Shown in pieces: positions 25,184 through 33,878 of a DNA stretch of 35,483 bases. Every line of letters starts with the position of its first letter. The first letter of the stretch is position 1. The DNA is from Pontiellaceae bacterium. Its GTDB lineage: Bacteria; Verrucomicrobiota; Kiritimatiellia; Kiritimatiellales; Tichowtungiaceae. The translations under genes were made by a program, and so were the position numbers. The notes beneath the pieces were generated by a model. It was not told the origin of the DNA. It saw only the letters and a program-made list of their open reading frames with translations, and did no database searches. The stretch is from assembly GCA_029939835.1 (NCBI GenBank), contig JAOZSE010000006.1, forward strand, positions 1 through 35,483, in the 5' to 3' direction.

Positions 25184-26950
25184 TTAATGGCCACCCATTC
25201 TCTGCTCTATCACCCCGCGGACCTGATCTATCAGTTCGCCGGCCTGAAACGGTTTTTTGATGAAGTCCGTGTGCGGATGGTCCTCGAATTTCTGCATCAC
25301 CTGTTCGCGCGGATAGCCGCTCATAAACAGCACCGGTACCGTCGGGTTGATCTGCCGAATGCGCCGGACTGTCTCATCCCCGTCCATCTGCGGCATGTTG
25401 AGATCCATTAGAAGCAGGGTAATGTCATCGCGTTTCGTGAAAATCTCCAGCGTCTCCACGCCATCCGCGGCGGTCACCACGTTGAAACCGGTGCGCTCCA
25501 GCAGAGCCGTGGCAATGGCGCGAATGGCCTCTTCATCGTCAGCCACCAGTGCGGTTCCGAAGCCGCGCCAGCTTTCGCCGTTCGCAACGGGTTCTTCTTC
25601 GTCTGCCGTGTCGCTGTCCTGCACCTCCACGGGAAAATAAACACGAAAAACCGTGCCCTCCCCGATATGGCTTTCCACGTCAATGGCGCCGTTGTGGCGC
25701 TGCACCACGTTAATCACGGAGGCCAGCCCCAGCCCGCGACCGGTAATTTTTGTCGTAAAGAGAGGCTCAAAAATCTTCTGTATCGTCTTTTCATCCATTC
25801 CGCACCCGGTATCGGAAACCTCAAGCTGCACATAGTTTCCGGGCGGAATCCCGCCGCGCGGGAAAGCCTTTTCCAGCTCCCCGGTCTTGAGCTCCAGTTC
25901 GTGAATACTGATGGCAATTACGCCGGCCTGACCGCCGATGGCTTCGGCGGCATTGGTGATCAGATTCATGGCCACCTGCCGGATCTGGGAAATATCGCCG
26001 CGAATCGGGTTCAGCTCTTCGGCAAGGCAGTATTTCATACGCACTTTTTTCGAAATGGAAACGTCGAGCAGGTGTCCCATTTCCTTCACCACAGTGCTGA
26101 GATTGATGCTGCTGAGCACCAGCTCCGTCTTGCCGGAATAAACCAGCATCTGATTGGCCAGCTCCGACGCACGAAGTGCCGCCTTCTTGATCTCATCAAG
26201 CGCCCGGCTGTCCGGATCGCTGTGTTTCATCAGGGCCAGCTCGGTATTGCCAAGCACAACGGTCATCAGGTTGTTGAAGTCATGCGCAATACCGCTGGCC
26301 AGCAGTCCCAGCCCGGCCATTTTATGCGCTTCCTGAAACCGCTTTTCTAGAACCCGCAGGTTGTCTTGCAACTGCGCCACCGGGGTAACATCACGCACAT
26401 AACCGCTCACATAAACGGGTTCGCCTTCTTCGTTGTAGCGCATGTTCAAATGGTCGCTGAAGGAACGATACTGCCCGTCGCAGTGTTTAAAGCGATATTC
26501 CACCATGCCCAGCCATTCCCGCTCCTGCGACGGCTGCCGCAGCTGTTCCATAAGCCTTCCGATTTCTTCCCGGTCGTCGGGGTGCACGTTCTCCAGCAGG
26601 TTCTGCGGAATCATCCGCTCAAGCTCTTCGGCGGTAAAGCCGGTCAGGCTGAAACTGGACGGACTGAGGTAGTCGAAATGATGCTGTTGCAGATCGTAGC
26701 CGAAGAGCGCTTCGCGGGAGTGCTGGAGAATATTTTTCAGCTGCCGCTCCAGCCCCCTGTATTCGTCCGCGGTGCGGCGGAGGGCGGCGTTGCGCCGGAA
26801 ATGCATCACCAGCCAGAAAAGAGCCACAGCAAGAACAACCAGCCACAGCGCGAGGTGCAGCAGGTTCACATCCCTGCCAAACAGCACCAGCGGAGGCAGC
26901 CAGCCCCAGGTGCCGTCACAGCGACATCGGTCACACAAATGGTTTTTCAT
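25184..26950 (-). CDS. Hybrid sensor histidine kinase (PAS-HisKA-HATPase-REC)
   Basis: Membrane-linked hybrid kinase of 588 residues. A Cys cluster lies at the very N-terminus (CDRCRC, residues 6-11), followed by one transmembrane helix (LHLALWLVVLAVALFWLVMH) and a PAS domain (about 70-195). His223 is in SGIAHDFNNLM, a kinase of the HDFNN type. The N box is NLITNAAEAI (about 330), the G boxes are SDTGCGM and GRGLGLA, and the C-terminal receiver has Asp516 in LMDLNMPQMDG. It overlaps the upstream regulator by four bases. The signal is unknown. It is the only complete HATPase domain in the window. Confidence 0.92.
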   Translation of the reverse strand: MKNHLCDRCRCDGTWGWLPPLVLFGRDVNLLHLALWLVVLAVALFWLVMHFRRNAALRRTADEYRGLERQLKNILQHSREALFGYDLQQHHFDYLSPSSFSLTGFTAEELERMIPQNLLENVHPDDREEIGRLMEQLRQPSQEREWLGMVEYRFKHCDGQYRSFSDHLNMRYNEEGEPVYVSGYVRDVTPVAQLQDNLRVLEKRFQEAHKMAGLGLLASGIAHDFNNLMTVVLGNTELALMKHSDPDSRALDEIKKAALRASELANQMLVYSGKTELVLSSINLSTVVKEMGHLLDVSISKKVRMKYCLAEELNPIRGDISQIRQVAMNLITNAAEAIGGQAGVIAISIHELELKTGELEKAFPRGGIPPGNYVQLEVSDTGCGMDEKTIQKIFEPLFTTKITGRGLGLASVINVVQRHNGAIDVESHIGEGTVFRVYFPVEVQDSDTADEEEPVANGESWRGFGTALVADDEEAIRAIATALLERTGFNVVTAADGVETLEIFTKRDDITLLLMDLNMPQMDGDETVRRIRQINPTVPVLFMSGYPREQVMQKFEDHPHTDFIKKPFQAGELIDQVRGVIEQRMGGH

Positions 26951-27567
26951 GAACGGCGATCCGCTTCCATCTTTTCCAGCACCGGTTTCACATGTTTCTC
27001 GTAACAGTCGGGACAGACCGAATGGCTGAACGCCACATCGGAATGCCGGGAAATGTAGGTTTCCACCTGTTCCCAGTAATCTTCATCGTTGCGGATTTTA
27101 GTACAATACGAACAGATCGGCAACAGTCCGCGCAGTTGTTTCACATCCTCAATCGCCGTTTCCAGCTGTTTGATCTTTTCGGCCAGCGTCCGCTCCAGCC
27201 CGATCACGCGCAAGCCCACATCAATGCGTGAGCGCAGTTCGCGCGCCGCAAACGGCTTGGTCATATAATCATCCGCTCCGGCACTCAGCCCCTCGATAAT
27301 GTTATCCACCCCCTGCCGGGCGGTCAGCAGGATGAAATAAAAGCTTTCATCCGGAAACTTTTCACGGATACGGCGACAGAGTTCCGTCCCCTCCATGCCC
27401 GGCATGAGCCAGTCGAGAATGCACAGCCGCGGCGGGTCGGGCTCGCAAAGCCGCTTCAAAGCGGTTTCGCCATTCGTACAGGACTCCGTCTCGAAACCCC
27501 ACTGGTTCAGGGTTTTTTCAAGCCGCAAGCGAGTCACTTTTTCATCTTCGACGATCAAAATACGCAT
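26947..27567 (-). CDS. Response regulator with C-terminal CxxC...CxxC module
   Basis: A 206-residue receiver protein without a DNA-binding domain. REC occupies 1-120 (Asp52 in LDWLMPGMEG, KPFAARELRSRIDVGLR), then a short coiled coil (125-147). The module LLPICSYCTKIRNDEDYWEQ and VETYISRHSDVAFSHSVCPD follows, with Cys 152, 155, 185 and 188 likely to bind a metal. I know this module as a frequent partner of PAS kinases and receivers but not its function. I chose the ATG at 27567 (standard receiver start); a GTG at 27576 is possible. It is cotranscribed with the hybrid kinase. Confidence 0.87.
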   Translation of the reverse strand: MRILIVEDEKVTRLRLEKTLNQWGFETESCTNGETALKRLCEPDPPRLCILDWLMPGMEGTELCRRIREKFPDESFYFILLTARQGVDNIIEGLSAGADDYMTKPFAARELRSRIDVGLRVIGLERTLAEKIKQLETAIEDVKQLRGLLPICSYCTKIRNDEDYWEQVETYISRHSDVAFSHSVCPDCYEKHVKPVLEKMEADRRS

Positions 27568-27684
27568 AATTGCCACCCCGTTTTTCTTCCTGGACGCAGG
27601 AGCCGGAAAACCGGTGATTACTCGTAATAGGATACAGATTATTCCTGCCTGCTAAAGACAGCATTTCACGGGCCAACCGGCACC

Positions 27685-29454
27685 TTAAACCACCATAAAA
27701 TCAACGGACCGCTCCCAGCCGTCTTTTTTCTGCTTGAGCTGATAAAGCTGCTGGGTGATCTCCCGCGCCTCATCGCCCCTGCCTGCGGCCTGCAATTCCC
27801 GTCGGCGGGCCGTCAACGCCTGGCGCCAGAGGGCCATGACCATATCCTTGGCGGCCCGCTCCGGAGATATATCGTCCCCGCGCAGCTTGCTCTCCTCCTC
27901 CATCTGAAGGCGCACCGCCAGCCGCTGCGCTTCCGTCCGGTTTTCCGGAATGCGCTCCATCAGTCCGGAGGGATCTTCAAGAAGCAGTTCAAAGAGCAGC
28001 CGGCAGTCCGGATCCGTGAGGTGGCCGGGCGGTAAATGGTCGGCTGCAACCAGCGTTACCTCGGCCGGATGCAGCAGCAGCAGCTGGACAAACGCCGTCT
28101 CCCCGGCAGGATGCTGTACCGGGGCAGCCGGTTCCGGTGTTTCACGGGGGCGCGCGGACCGGGCCGTTTTACGCGCCAAATCCCGCCGCAGCGCGGCGGG
28201 CGAAAGACGGAGCCGCTCGGCGGCCTGCTGAATCATACGGTCGCGCTGTACGGCGCCGGGCGCCTGCGCAATCAGTCCCTGCACCGCGCGGGCCGCGCGC
28301 AGCAATCCGGCCTCTGTCTCCAGATTCTCCTTCGCCGCGAGGGTATCGATCAAAAAATCGAGCGCGGACGAAGCCGCGGATACCAGTGAAATCAACACCT
28401 CAGGCCCCTGTTTTCGAATGAGCGAATCGGGGTCTTCCCCTTCGGGGAGCGAAGCCACGCGTACGCTCAGTTCCTCGGCCACAAACGCTTCGGAAGAGCG
28501 CAGCGCCGCCTTCTGGCCTGCGGCATCGGCATCGAGCACCAGCACTACTTCGTCGGCATAGCGGCGAACCATGCGCGCATGGTCACTTGTGAGCGCCGTA
28601 CCCTGCGAAGCGACCACGTTGTGGATACCCGCTTCATGACAGCGGATGGCATCGAGCTGGCCTTCGCATACAATCGCGGTACGGCTTTCGGCCATCGCGC
28701 GGCGGGCTTTATCAATGGCAAAGAGCACGCGGCTTTTGTGAAAAAGCGGTGTTTCGGGACTGTTGACGTATTTGCCGCCGCGGTCTTCCGGATCAATCAA
28801 CCGACCGCTGAAGCCGATCACCCGGCCCGCTTCGTCACGGATCGGGAACATCAGGCGTTTACGGAAACGATCATAATAGCCGCTGCGCTTGTCGGATTTG
28901 ATCATCAGGCCCGCCTGCTCCATCAGCTCAAGCGGAATTTTTTTCTGCGCGGCCCATTTTTCGAGCGCGTCGAAGCGGTCCGGCGCGAAGCCGATCTGAA
29001 AATCCTTCACGGTCTGCTCCTGAAGCGCGCGCGTGGCGAGATAGGCGCGGCCCGCGGCGCCGGATTCGTGCTCAAGCAGAATGCGGTGGTAGAGCTGCGC
29101 GACGCCATCGTGGATGCGGAAAAGCTGCCGCTTATCCACGCCGCCTCCCGCACTCTCTTCAAAGTCCAGCTCGACGCCGGCTCGGTCGGCCAGCATTTTG
29201 AGCGCTATCATGAAATCGACTTTTTCATACTCCTGAATAAAGCGGATTACGTCGCCACCCGCGTCGCAGCCGAAACAGTGATATATCTGCCGATCGGGGC
29301 TAACGGTGAAGGAGGGCGTTTTTTCCTTATGGAACGGGCAGAGCGCCTTGAACCGCGTTCCGGCGGGCTTGAGCGGAAGATAAGAGCTGATCACCTCGGC
29401 AATGTCGTTGCGCGCCCGGATTTCCTCAATGGTTTCTTTGGGGATCTGTTTCAT
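27685..29454 (-). CDS. dnaG: DNA primase
   Basis: Replicative primase of 589 residues that makes RNA primers at the fork. The zinc-binding domain has Cys39, His42, Cys60 and Cys63 (CPFHKEKTPSF, then YHCFGCDAGGD). The RNA-polymerase domain and Toprim follow (AIVCEGQLDAIRCHEAGI, LDADAAGQKAALR), with a helical helicase-binding C-terminal part. The start MKQIPKETIEEIRARNDI is canonical, but no Shine-Dalgarno sequence precedes it, because a family H repeat ends 3 nt before the ATG. Translation may depend on coupling to the gene ending 5 nt upstream. Confidence 0.97.
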   Translation of the reverse strand: MKQIPKETIEEIRARNDIAEVISSYLPLKPAGTRFKALCPFHKEKTPSFTVSPDRQIYHCFGCDAGGDVIRFIQEYEKVDFMIALKMLADRAGVELDFEESAGGGVDKRQLFRIHDGVAQLYHRILLEHESGAAGRAYLATRALQEQTVKDFQIGFAPDRFDALEKWAAQKKIPLELMEQAGLMIKSDKRSGYYDRFRKRLMFPIRDEAGRVIGFSGRLIDPEDRGGKYVNSPETPLFHKSRVLFAIDKARRAMAESRTAIVCEGQLDAIRCHEAGIHNVVASQGTALTSDHARMVRRYADEVVLVLDADAAGQKAALRSSEAFVAEELSVRVASLPEGEDPDSLIRKQGPEVLISLVSAASSALDFLIDTLAAKENLETEAGLLRAARAVQGLIAQAPGAVQRDRMIQQAAERLRLSPAALRRDLARKTARSARPRETPEPAAPVQHPAGETAFVQLLLLHPAEVTLVAADHLPPGHLTDPDCRLLFELLLEDPSGLMERIPENRTEAQRLAVRLQMEEESKLRGDDISPERAAKDMVMALWRQALTARRRELQAAGRGDEAREITQQLYQLKQKKDGWERSVDFMVV

Positions 29455-29497
29455 GACTGTCAGGGGTCGGGAATCAGGGGTCGGGAGTCAGGAATCA
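29455..29497. repeat. Family H repeat (GGGGTCNGGANTC tandem units) at the dnaG start
   Basis: CAGGGGTCGGGAATCAGGGG is followed by TCGGGAGTCAGGAATC. Related units are at 14751-14780 and 29881-29912. It supplies the last codons (LIPDSRPLIPDP) of the four-helix-bundle gene and lies where the dnaG ribosome site should be. Confidence 0.75.
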
Positions 29498-29864
29498 ATA
29501 AGAACTTTTTTGGACTCTTAAGCATGGCACCAATCATTTTTCCGACTTCGTGGTTAAGCTCTGTCAGTCCGGAGTGTTCTTCTTCCTGAATGTATCCACA
29601 GTCGCGTGCAAAGTCCCAGCACGTATCCGTCTCCGAGTTCGCTCCGTCGCAATCCGTTAGCTTGCTGATAAAATGTGCCTCATATCGACGCTTTGCCCAT
29701 GCTTCTCTCAGGTTTTGGCAAACGGAGCGCGATGCGCGCCTGCCCTGACTGGTCAGCGCGTACCGCTCTTCCGGCGGAAACCGTTTGCTGATCTTGAAAA
29801 AGTCCATGGCCTGCTGATAGGCCTTCTTACACACGATCAGTTCCTTAATGCTCTGAACAGCCAC
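29460..29864 (-). CDS. Four-helix-bundle protein (S23/23S rRNA intervening-sequence family)
   Basis: A 134-residue helical protein of the S23 family, whose genes were first found inside 23S rRNA intervening sequences and are widespread elsewhere. Their function is not settled. Typical features are SIKELIVCKKAYQQAMDFFK, FPPEERYALTSQGRRASRSV and ISKLTDCDGANSETDTCWDF, then ARDCGYIQEEE. The GTG start at 29864 has AGGAGG 5 nt upstream; the longer reading from 29894 begins in repeat DNA. The last 12 residues are encoded by a family H repeat, and another copy lies just upstream. This suggests the gene came into a cvpA-dnaG neighbourhood as a unit. Confidence 0.82.
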   Translation of the reverse strand: MAVQSIKELIVCKKAYQQAMDFFKISKRFPPEERYALTSQGRRASRSVCQNLREAWAKRRYEAHFISKLTDCDGANSETDTCWDFARDCGYIQEEEHSGLTELNHEVGKMIGAMLKSPKKFLLIPDSRPLIPDP

Positions 29865-29880
29865 AGCTTCCTCCTCTCTC

Positions 29881-29912
29881 CTGTCCCCTGCCACTTGCTC
29901 CCTGACCCCTGT
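29881..29912. repeat. Family H repeat copy upstream of the S23-type gene
   Basis: CTGTCCCCTGCCACTTGCTC then CCTGACCCCTGTG. With 29455-29497 it brackets the S23-type gene. Confidence 0.55.
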
Positions 29913-29914
29913 GT

Positions 29915-30439
29915 CTAATTTTCCTCCCGGTCAAACACGGGCAGTTCGAGGAGTCGCGGATGCAGCCAGGGGGTGAGTGTGTTGCAGACCCAGCCGCCCA
30001 CCACCGATTTTTCGGAAAGCGTCTCATAAAGCCGCTCGCTCGGCAGCAGGCTGAGCGCTGAGATAACAGCCAGTCCAATCACCGCGCCGCGCAGCGCACC
30101 GACGCCGCAACCGGACATATGATCGACCGCCGCATCCATGCGGGCCTTAAAAAGCTGTTTGAACATCGCCCGTACCGTACAGAAAAGCAGAAACGCCGTA
30201 AGTACCATCACGATGATCAGTGCCGTCTGAACGGCCGCCGTCGGCAGGTAAGACCAGATGCGCGCCGCCCCCTGCGACAGGGATGGATAAAGGAAACAGA
30301 TCACACTCAGCATGATGATCACCGTCAGAATATGCGCCAGCTCACCCGACAGTCCGCGACGCAGGCCGCGCACGGCGGAAAAGAGCACAAAACCAAAAAA
30401 CAGGATATCAATGGTATACAGCCAGTCTGGAAAATTCAT
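29915..30439 (-). CDS. CvpA-family inner-membrane protein
   Basis: A 174-residue protein with four hydrophobic helices (IDILFFGFVLFSAVRGLRRG, ILTVIIMLSVICFLYP, VQTALIIVMVLTAFLLFCTV, ALRGAVIGLAVISALSLLP). The CvpA signature FxAVRGLRRGLSGEL follows the first helix. The ATG at 30439 is set by GAGGTGG 5 nt upstream; longer in-frame starts have no site. CvpA is named for colicin V production, and in other bacteria it contributes to envelope homeostasis. The role here is unknown. The S23-type gene and dnaG follow on the same strand. Confidence 0.82.
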   Translation of the reverse strand: MNFPDWLYTIDILFFGFVLFSAVRGLRRGLSGELAHILTVIIMLSVICFLYPSLSQGAARIWSYLPTAAVQTALIIVMVLTAFLLFCTVRAMFKQLFKARMDAAVDHMSGCGVGALRGAVIGLAVISALSLLPSERLYETLSEKSVVGGWVCNTLTPWLHPRLLELPVFDREEN

Positions 30440-30702
30440 ATCAGCCACCTCGGTACACTTTTTATAACACAACCCGCGAGAGTCCAAAATATATTTCCAA
30501 TGAAGTGCAAATCGTGGCAATCCGCAGCCGGACAAATAAAAAAAATAAAAAAATATTAACATTGGCGGCACCCTGAGTTCAGAACGGCTTTGGCACCATA
30601 TAGTTATGAAAAGCACAAGATGTAGTGGTTTCATTTGACAGACCAACACTATTTAGGTAGCTTTTGCCGTGTTGCTTGTAGCGGTACAGACACAGAATTT
30701 AG

Positions 30703-30724
30703 TTATCAACAGGTTATAAACAGG
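30703..30724 (+). promoter_or_regulatory. Tandem 11-base repeat directly before nrdD
   Basis: TTATCAACAGG and TTATAAACAGG stand head to tail, one helical turn apart, 12 nt before the nrdD ATG. The second overlaps the purine-rich ribosome site (AGGGGGAAGG). They resemble DnaA boxes (TTATCCACA) but differ at one and two positions. The remaining 30440-30702 shows only A/T-rich sequence. Confidence 0.35.
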
Positions 30725-30735
30725 GGGAAGGTGCT

Positions 30736-33456
30736 ATGGCTGAAACAATTACAAAAAAAGACGCCCTATTCGACGGATTCCAGAAACGCTCGGGTCTTGT
30801 CGTCCCGTTCAGCCGCAAAAAAATTGAGATGGCTATTCACCGCGCCGTCGAGGAAGTTTCCCGCAAACAGAATGTTCCGCGCAACGAAGGACTCGCCTCA
30901 AAAATCACGGCGCAGGTCATCGAACAGCTCAACAACCCGCAGTCTGAATTCTACGTACATCCCGACAATGAACAGAAGCGCATTCCCCGCATTGAAGACG
31001 TGCAGGACCTTGTTGAAATTCTGCTGTCCGAAAATGGCGAAACGCTCGTCGTCGCATCCTACAAGCGCTATCGCAAGCAGCGCGAAATCGCCCGCAACAA
31101 TATTCGCGTGCGCGACGGCAGCACGCAAAAAGACAAGGTAGACGTCACCGATGCCAGCCTGCTGCTGGTCGAATCAACCTCTGCCGAAGTCACCCTGCCC
31201 TGGGATCGCAAACGCATCGTAAAACAGATTATCGACAAAACCGACCTCGCCGTCGACACCGCCATCAGCATCGCCAAGTCGGTTGAAAACCGGATCATCG
31301 CCGGCAAAATGAACACCATCAACACCACGCTTATCCGCGAGATGGTAAACAATGAACTGGCCGAGCGCGGCCATCAGGCGCAGCTGCGCGACCTCTCGCT
31401 CTACGGCGTGCCGCTCGACTATGTTGAAAGCCTGATGTTCACCAAGTCCACCGAGAACAGCAACATCGTCAACAACAACCCCGAAGCCGTCAACCTCGGC
31501 ATCGCCGAACTCGTTCTCAAACAGTGGGCACTCGACACCATCTTCGATCCCGAAATCAAACGGGCGCACAACACCGGCGCCGTGCACCTGCACGACCTCG
31601 GCTATCCGCACCGCGTTTACTGTTCGAGTCACTCCATTGAGTATGTGAAAAAGTACGGCCTGCGCGGCCTGATCAACCTCAACACCGAATCGAGCCCGGC
31701 GCGCACCGCCTCCGTGCTCACCGGCCACCTCAACACCTTCCTCGCCTCGATGCAGGCCAACTATGCCGGCGCACTCGGCATCGCCTACATCAACATCCTC
31801 TACGCGCCGTTCCTCGAAGGCATGGACGCCAAAGGACTCAAACAGATCGCGCAGGAACTGATCTTCAACGGCTCGCAGAACGCCTTCAGCCGAGGTGGAC
31901 AGACGCTCTTCCTCGACTTCAACATCCACTCGGGCGTACCGAACTACCTGAAAACCGTGCCCGCCATCGGCCCGGGCGGCAAATACATGCTCAAACTCAA
32001 GAGCGGCGAAAAAGCCCCGCTCGAAGAAGTGCTGCGCGACGAATGCGACACCAGCGGCTATAAAATGATGGATCTCTACCTCGAAGAAGACGGCGCGAAA
32101 CGTCTGGTGATGCGCGAGATTGTCGGCAAGGAAGGTCTTGAATACGATGCTGACCTCGCCGCCGACCTCGAAAAGCGCGGTGAAAAAGTTGTCACCTACG
32201 GCGACTACACCACCGAGACACAGGAATTCTGCCGCGCCCTCCTCGAAGTCTGGGGCGACGGCGACCGTAACGGGCGCATCTTTGAATTCCCGAAGTGCGA
32301 CTTCCACATCTGTGACGAAACCTTCACCGATCCCGAGCAGTACGACATCTATCAGGCCGCCTGCGAACTCGCCGCGAAAAACGGTTCAACCTACTTCATC
32401 TTCGACCGCGATGAAGTCACGCTCTCCGCCTGCTGCCGCCTGCGCACCACCATCAGCGACAACCGCATGCTGCGCCACCCCGAAAACATGCGCTTCTGCG
32501 GCTTCCAGAACGTCACCATCAACATCCCGCAGGCCGCCTACCGCGCGGCGCGCAAAGGCGGCGACATCCTGCAGGACTTCTACGGCGAGATCGACAAAAT
32601 GATGGAGCTCGTCGCGCAGGCCCACCTGCAGAAGAAGGAAAAGAGCGCCGAAATGATCAGCGGCAACGGCCATCCGCTCTGGCAAATTGGAAAAGAGTCC
32701 TGCGACGGCAAACCCTACGTCAACCTCGACACCTGCACCTACATCATCGGACTCATCGGTGTCAACGACGCCGTCAAATTCCTGATCGGTCAGGATCTGC
32801 ACGACAGCGAAGAAGCGCAGCAGCTCGGCCTGCGCATCGTGGCACATATGTACACCCGAACCAAAAAGCTCAGCAAAAAGCATAACCTCAAATTCACCCT
32901 GGAGGAATCGCCCGCCGAAAGCGCCGCGCGCCGCCTGGCCAAAACCGACCTCGTCTACTTCCGCGACGAAGCCAAAGATATCGTCAAAGGTGAAACCGAG
33001 GACGTCTGCTACTACACCAATTCCGTGCACCTCACCGCCGAAGCGCCTGTCGGGCTGGTCGAACGCATCCGCGAACAGGCCAAATACCACAGCCTGATCG
33101 AGTCCGGTGCCATCACCCACGCCTTCGTCGGCGAAGAACAGCCCTCAGCCGCATCCATCGAAAAACTGATGACCGAAACCTTCTTCCGCACGCAGTCGGC
33201 TCAGGTGTGCATCTCGCCCGAATTCACCTTCTGCAACCACTGCCACCACCAGACCCGCGGCCTGCTGGAACGCTGCCCGGCCTGTGATTCGACCGAGGTG
33301 GTCGGCGAAACCCGCGTCGTCGGCTACTTCAGCAAAATCCAGAACTGGAATAAGTCCAAGCGTTACGGCGAGCTCGTCGCCCGTCAGGCCGGAAAATACA
33401 ACGTGGAAACCGCTGATGAAGGTGCCGGGCAAAAACTGGTAAAGGTGGAAAGCTGA
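30736..33456 (+). CDS. nrdD: Anaerobic (class III) ribonucleoside-triphosphate reductase with two ATP-cones
   Basis: Glycyl-radical enzyme of 906 residues that makes deoxynucleotides without oxygen. There are two successive ATP-cone domains (about 15-120, VVPFSRKKIEMAIHRAVEEV; and about 150-220, VTLPWDRKRIVKQIIDKTDL). The ten-stranded barrel follows (FSRGGQTLFLDFNIHSGVPN, SACCRLRTTISDN), then a zinc site (CNHC and CPAC). The glycyl-radical loop TRVVGYFSKIQNWNKSK has Gly at about 863. Most NrdD proteins have about 600-720 residues and one cone, so the second cone accounts for much of the extra length. A purine-rich site precedes the ATG. The redoxin and activase genes follow. Confidence 0.96.
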   Translation: MAETITKKDALFDGFQKRSGLVVPFSRKKIEMAIHRAVEEVSRKQNVPRNEGLASKITAQVIEQLNNPQSEFYVHPDNEQKRIPRIEDVQDLVEILLSENGETLVVASYKRYRKQREIARNNIRVRDGSTQKDKVDVTDASLLLVESTSAEVTLPWDRKRIVKQIIDKTDLAVDTAISIAKSVENRIIAGKMNTINTTLIREMVNNELAERGHQAQLRDLSLYGVPLDYVESLMFTKSTENSNIVNNNPEAVNLGIAELVLKQWALDTIFDPEIKRAHNTGAVHLHDLGYPHRVYCSSHSIEYVKKYGLRGLINLNTESSPARTASVLTGHLNTFLASMQANYAGALGIAYINILYAPFLEGMDAKGLKQIAQELIFNGSQNAFSRGGQTLFLDFNIHSGVPNYLKTVPAIGPGGKYMLKLKSGEKAPLEEVLRDECDTSGYKMMDLYLEEDGAKRLVMREIVGKEGLEYDADLAADLEKRGEKVVTYGDYTTETQEFCRALLEVWGDGDRNGRIFEFPKCDFHICDETFTDPEQYDIYQAACELAAKNGSTYFIFDRDEVTLSACCRLRTTISDNRMLRHPENMRFCGFQNVTINIPQAAYRAARKGGDILQDFYGEIDKMMELVAQAHLQKKEKSAEMISGNGHPLWQIGKESCDGKPYVNLDTCTYIIGLIGVNDAVKFLIGQDLHDSEEAQQLGLRIVAHMYTRTKKLSKKHNLKFTLEESPAESAARRLAKTDLVYFRDEAKDIVKGETEDVCYYTNSVHLTAEAPVGLVERIREQAKYHSLIESGAITHAFVGEEQPSAASIEKLMTETFFRTQSAQVCISPEFTFCNHCHHQTRGLLERCPACDSTEVVGETRVVGYFSKIQNWNKSKRYGELVARQAGKYNVETADEGAGQKLVKVES

Positions 33457-33482
33457 TGATTTCGAATTCAGGAGACGTAACG

Positions 33483-33878
33483 ATGGCAAAACCCTACAAA
33501 ATCCAGATCTTCGGCAAAGAAGGCTGCGCGAAATGCAAAACCCTCAACCAGCGTCTCGACAAACTGCTTAAGGAAAAAAAGTGGTCCGATTTTGAAAAAG
33601 AATACTGCGATGTCGAAACGGTTGACGGACTCGTCGCCTTCGCCACCGCTGAATGTATCAACCCCCAGCGGATTCCTGCCATGCTCGTTACTCAACGGCA
33701 GGAAGAGACCGAACGCTACGTTCCGGTTCAGACCGCCAGCCCGCAGCCGTGCGATGAGGTCTGCGGCAAATCAAAGCTCTACCAGTACGTCGGCCTGCAA
33801 ACCGACTACACCGACGAAGGTAAAGGAATCATCTCCCCCAAGATGATCACCGCGGTACTCGATGAGGCCCGCAGGTGA
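33483..33878 (+). CDS. Glutaredoxin/thioredoxin-like protein, likely electron donor of NrdD
   Basis: Small redoxin of 131 residues. An active-site-like CAKC (Cys15 and Cys18, FGKEGCAKCKTLNQRLDKLL) follows the first strand. The cis-Pro motif is IPAMLVT after NPQR. A further Cys pair (PCDEVC) lies near 100. The ATG at 33483 has GGAG 8 nt upstream. It sits between nrdD and the activase gene and overlaps the latter by one base (TGATG). Some class III reductases use thioredoxin or an NrdH-type redoxin instead of formate, and this position fits that, an inference. Confidence 0.82.
   Translation: MAKPYKIQIFGKEGCAKCKTLNQRLDKLLKEKKWSDFEKEYCDVETVDGLVAFATAECINPQRIPAMLVTQRQEETERYVPVQTASPQPCDEVCGKSKLYQYVGLQTDYTDEGKGIISPKMITAVLDEARR

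Noticed and set aside
30590-30660. NrdR boxes before nrdD (CACCATATAGTTAT and ACACTATTTAGG)
   Set aside because: Each matches only about half of the 16-base palindrome and the spacing is wrong.
30703-30711. TTATCAACA as a true DnaA box
   Set aside because: It differs from TTATCCACA at a normally fixed position; kept only as an unexplained tandem repeat.
31174-32307. 377-codon open frame on the minus strand within nrdD
   Set aside because: Antisense shadow of a strongly conserved gene, Val/Phe/Gly-rich without domain pattern.
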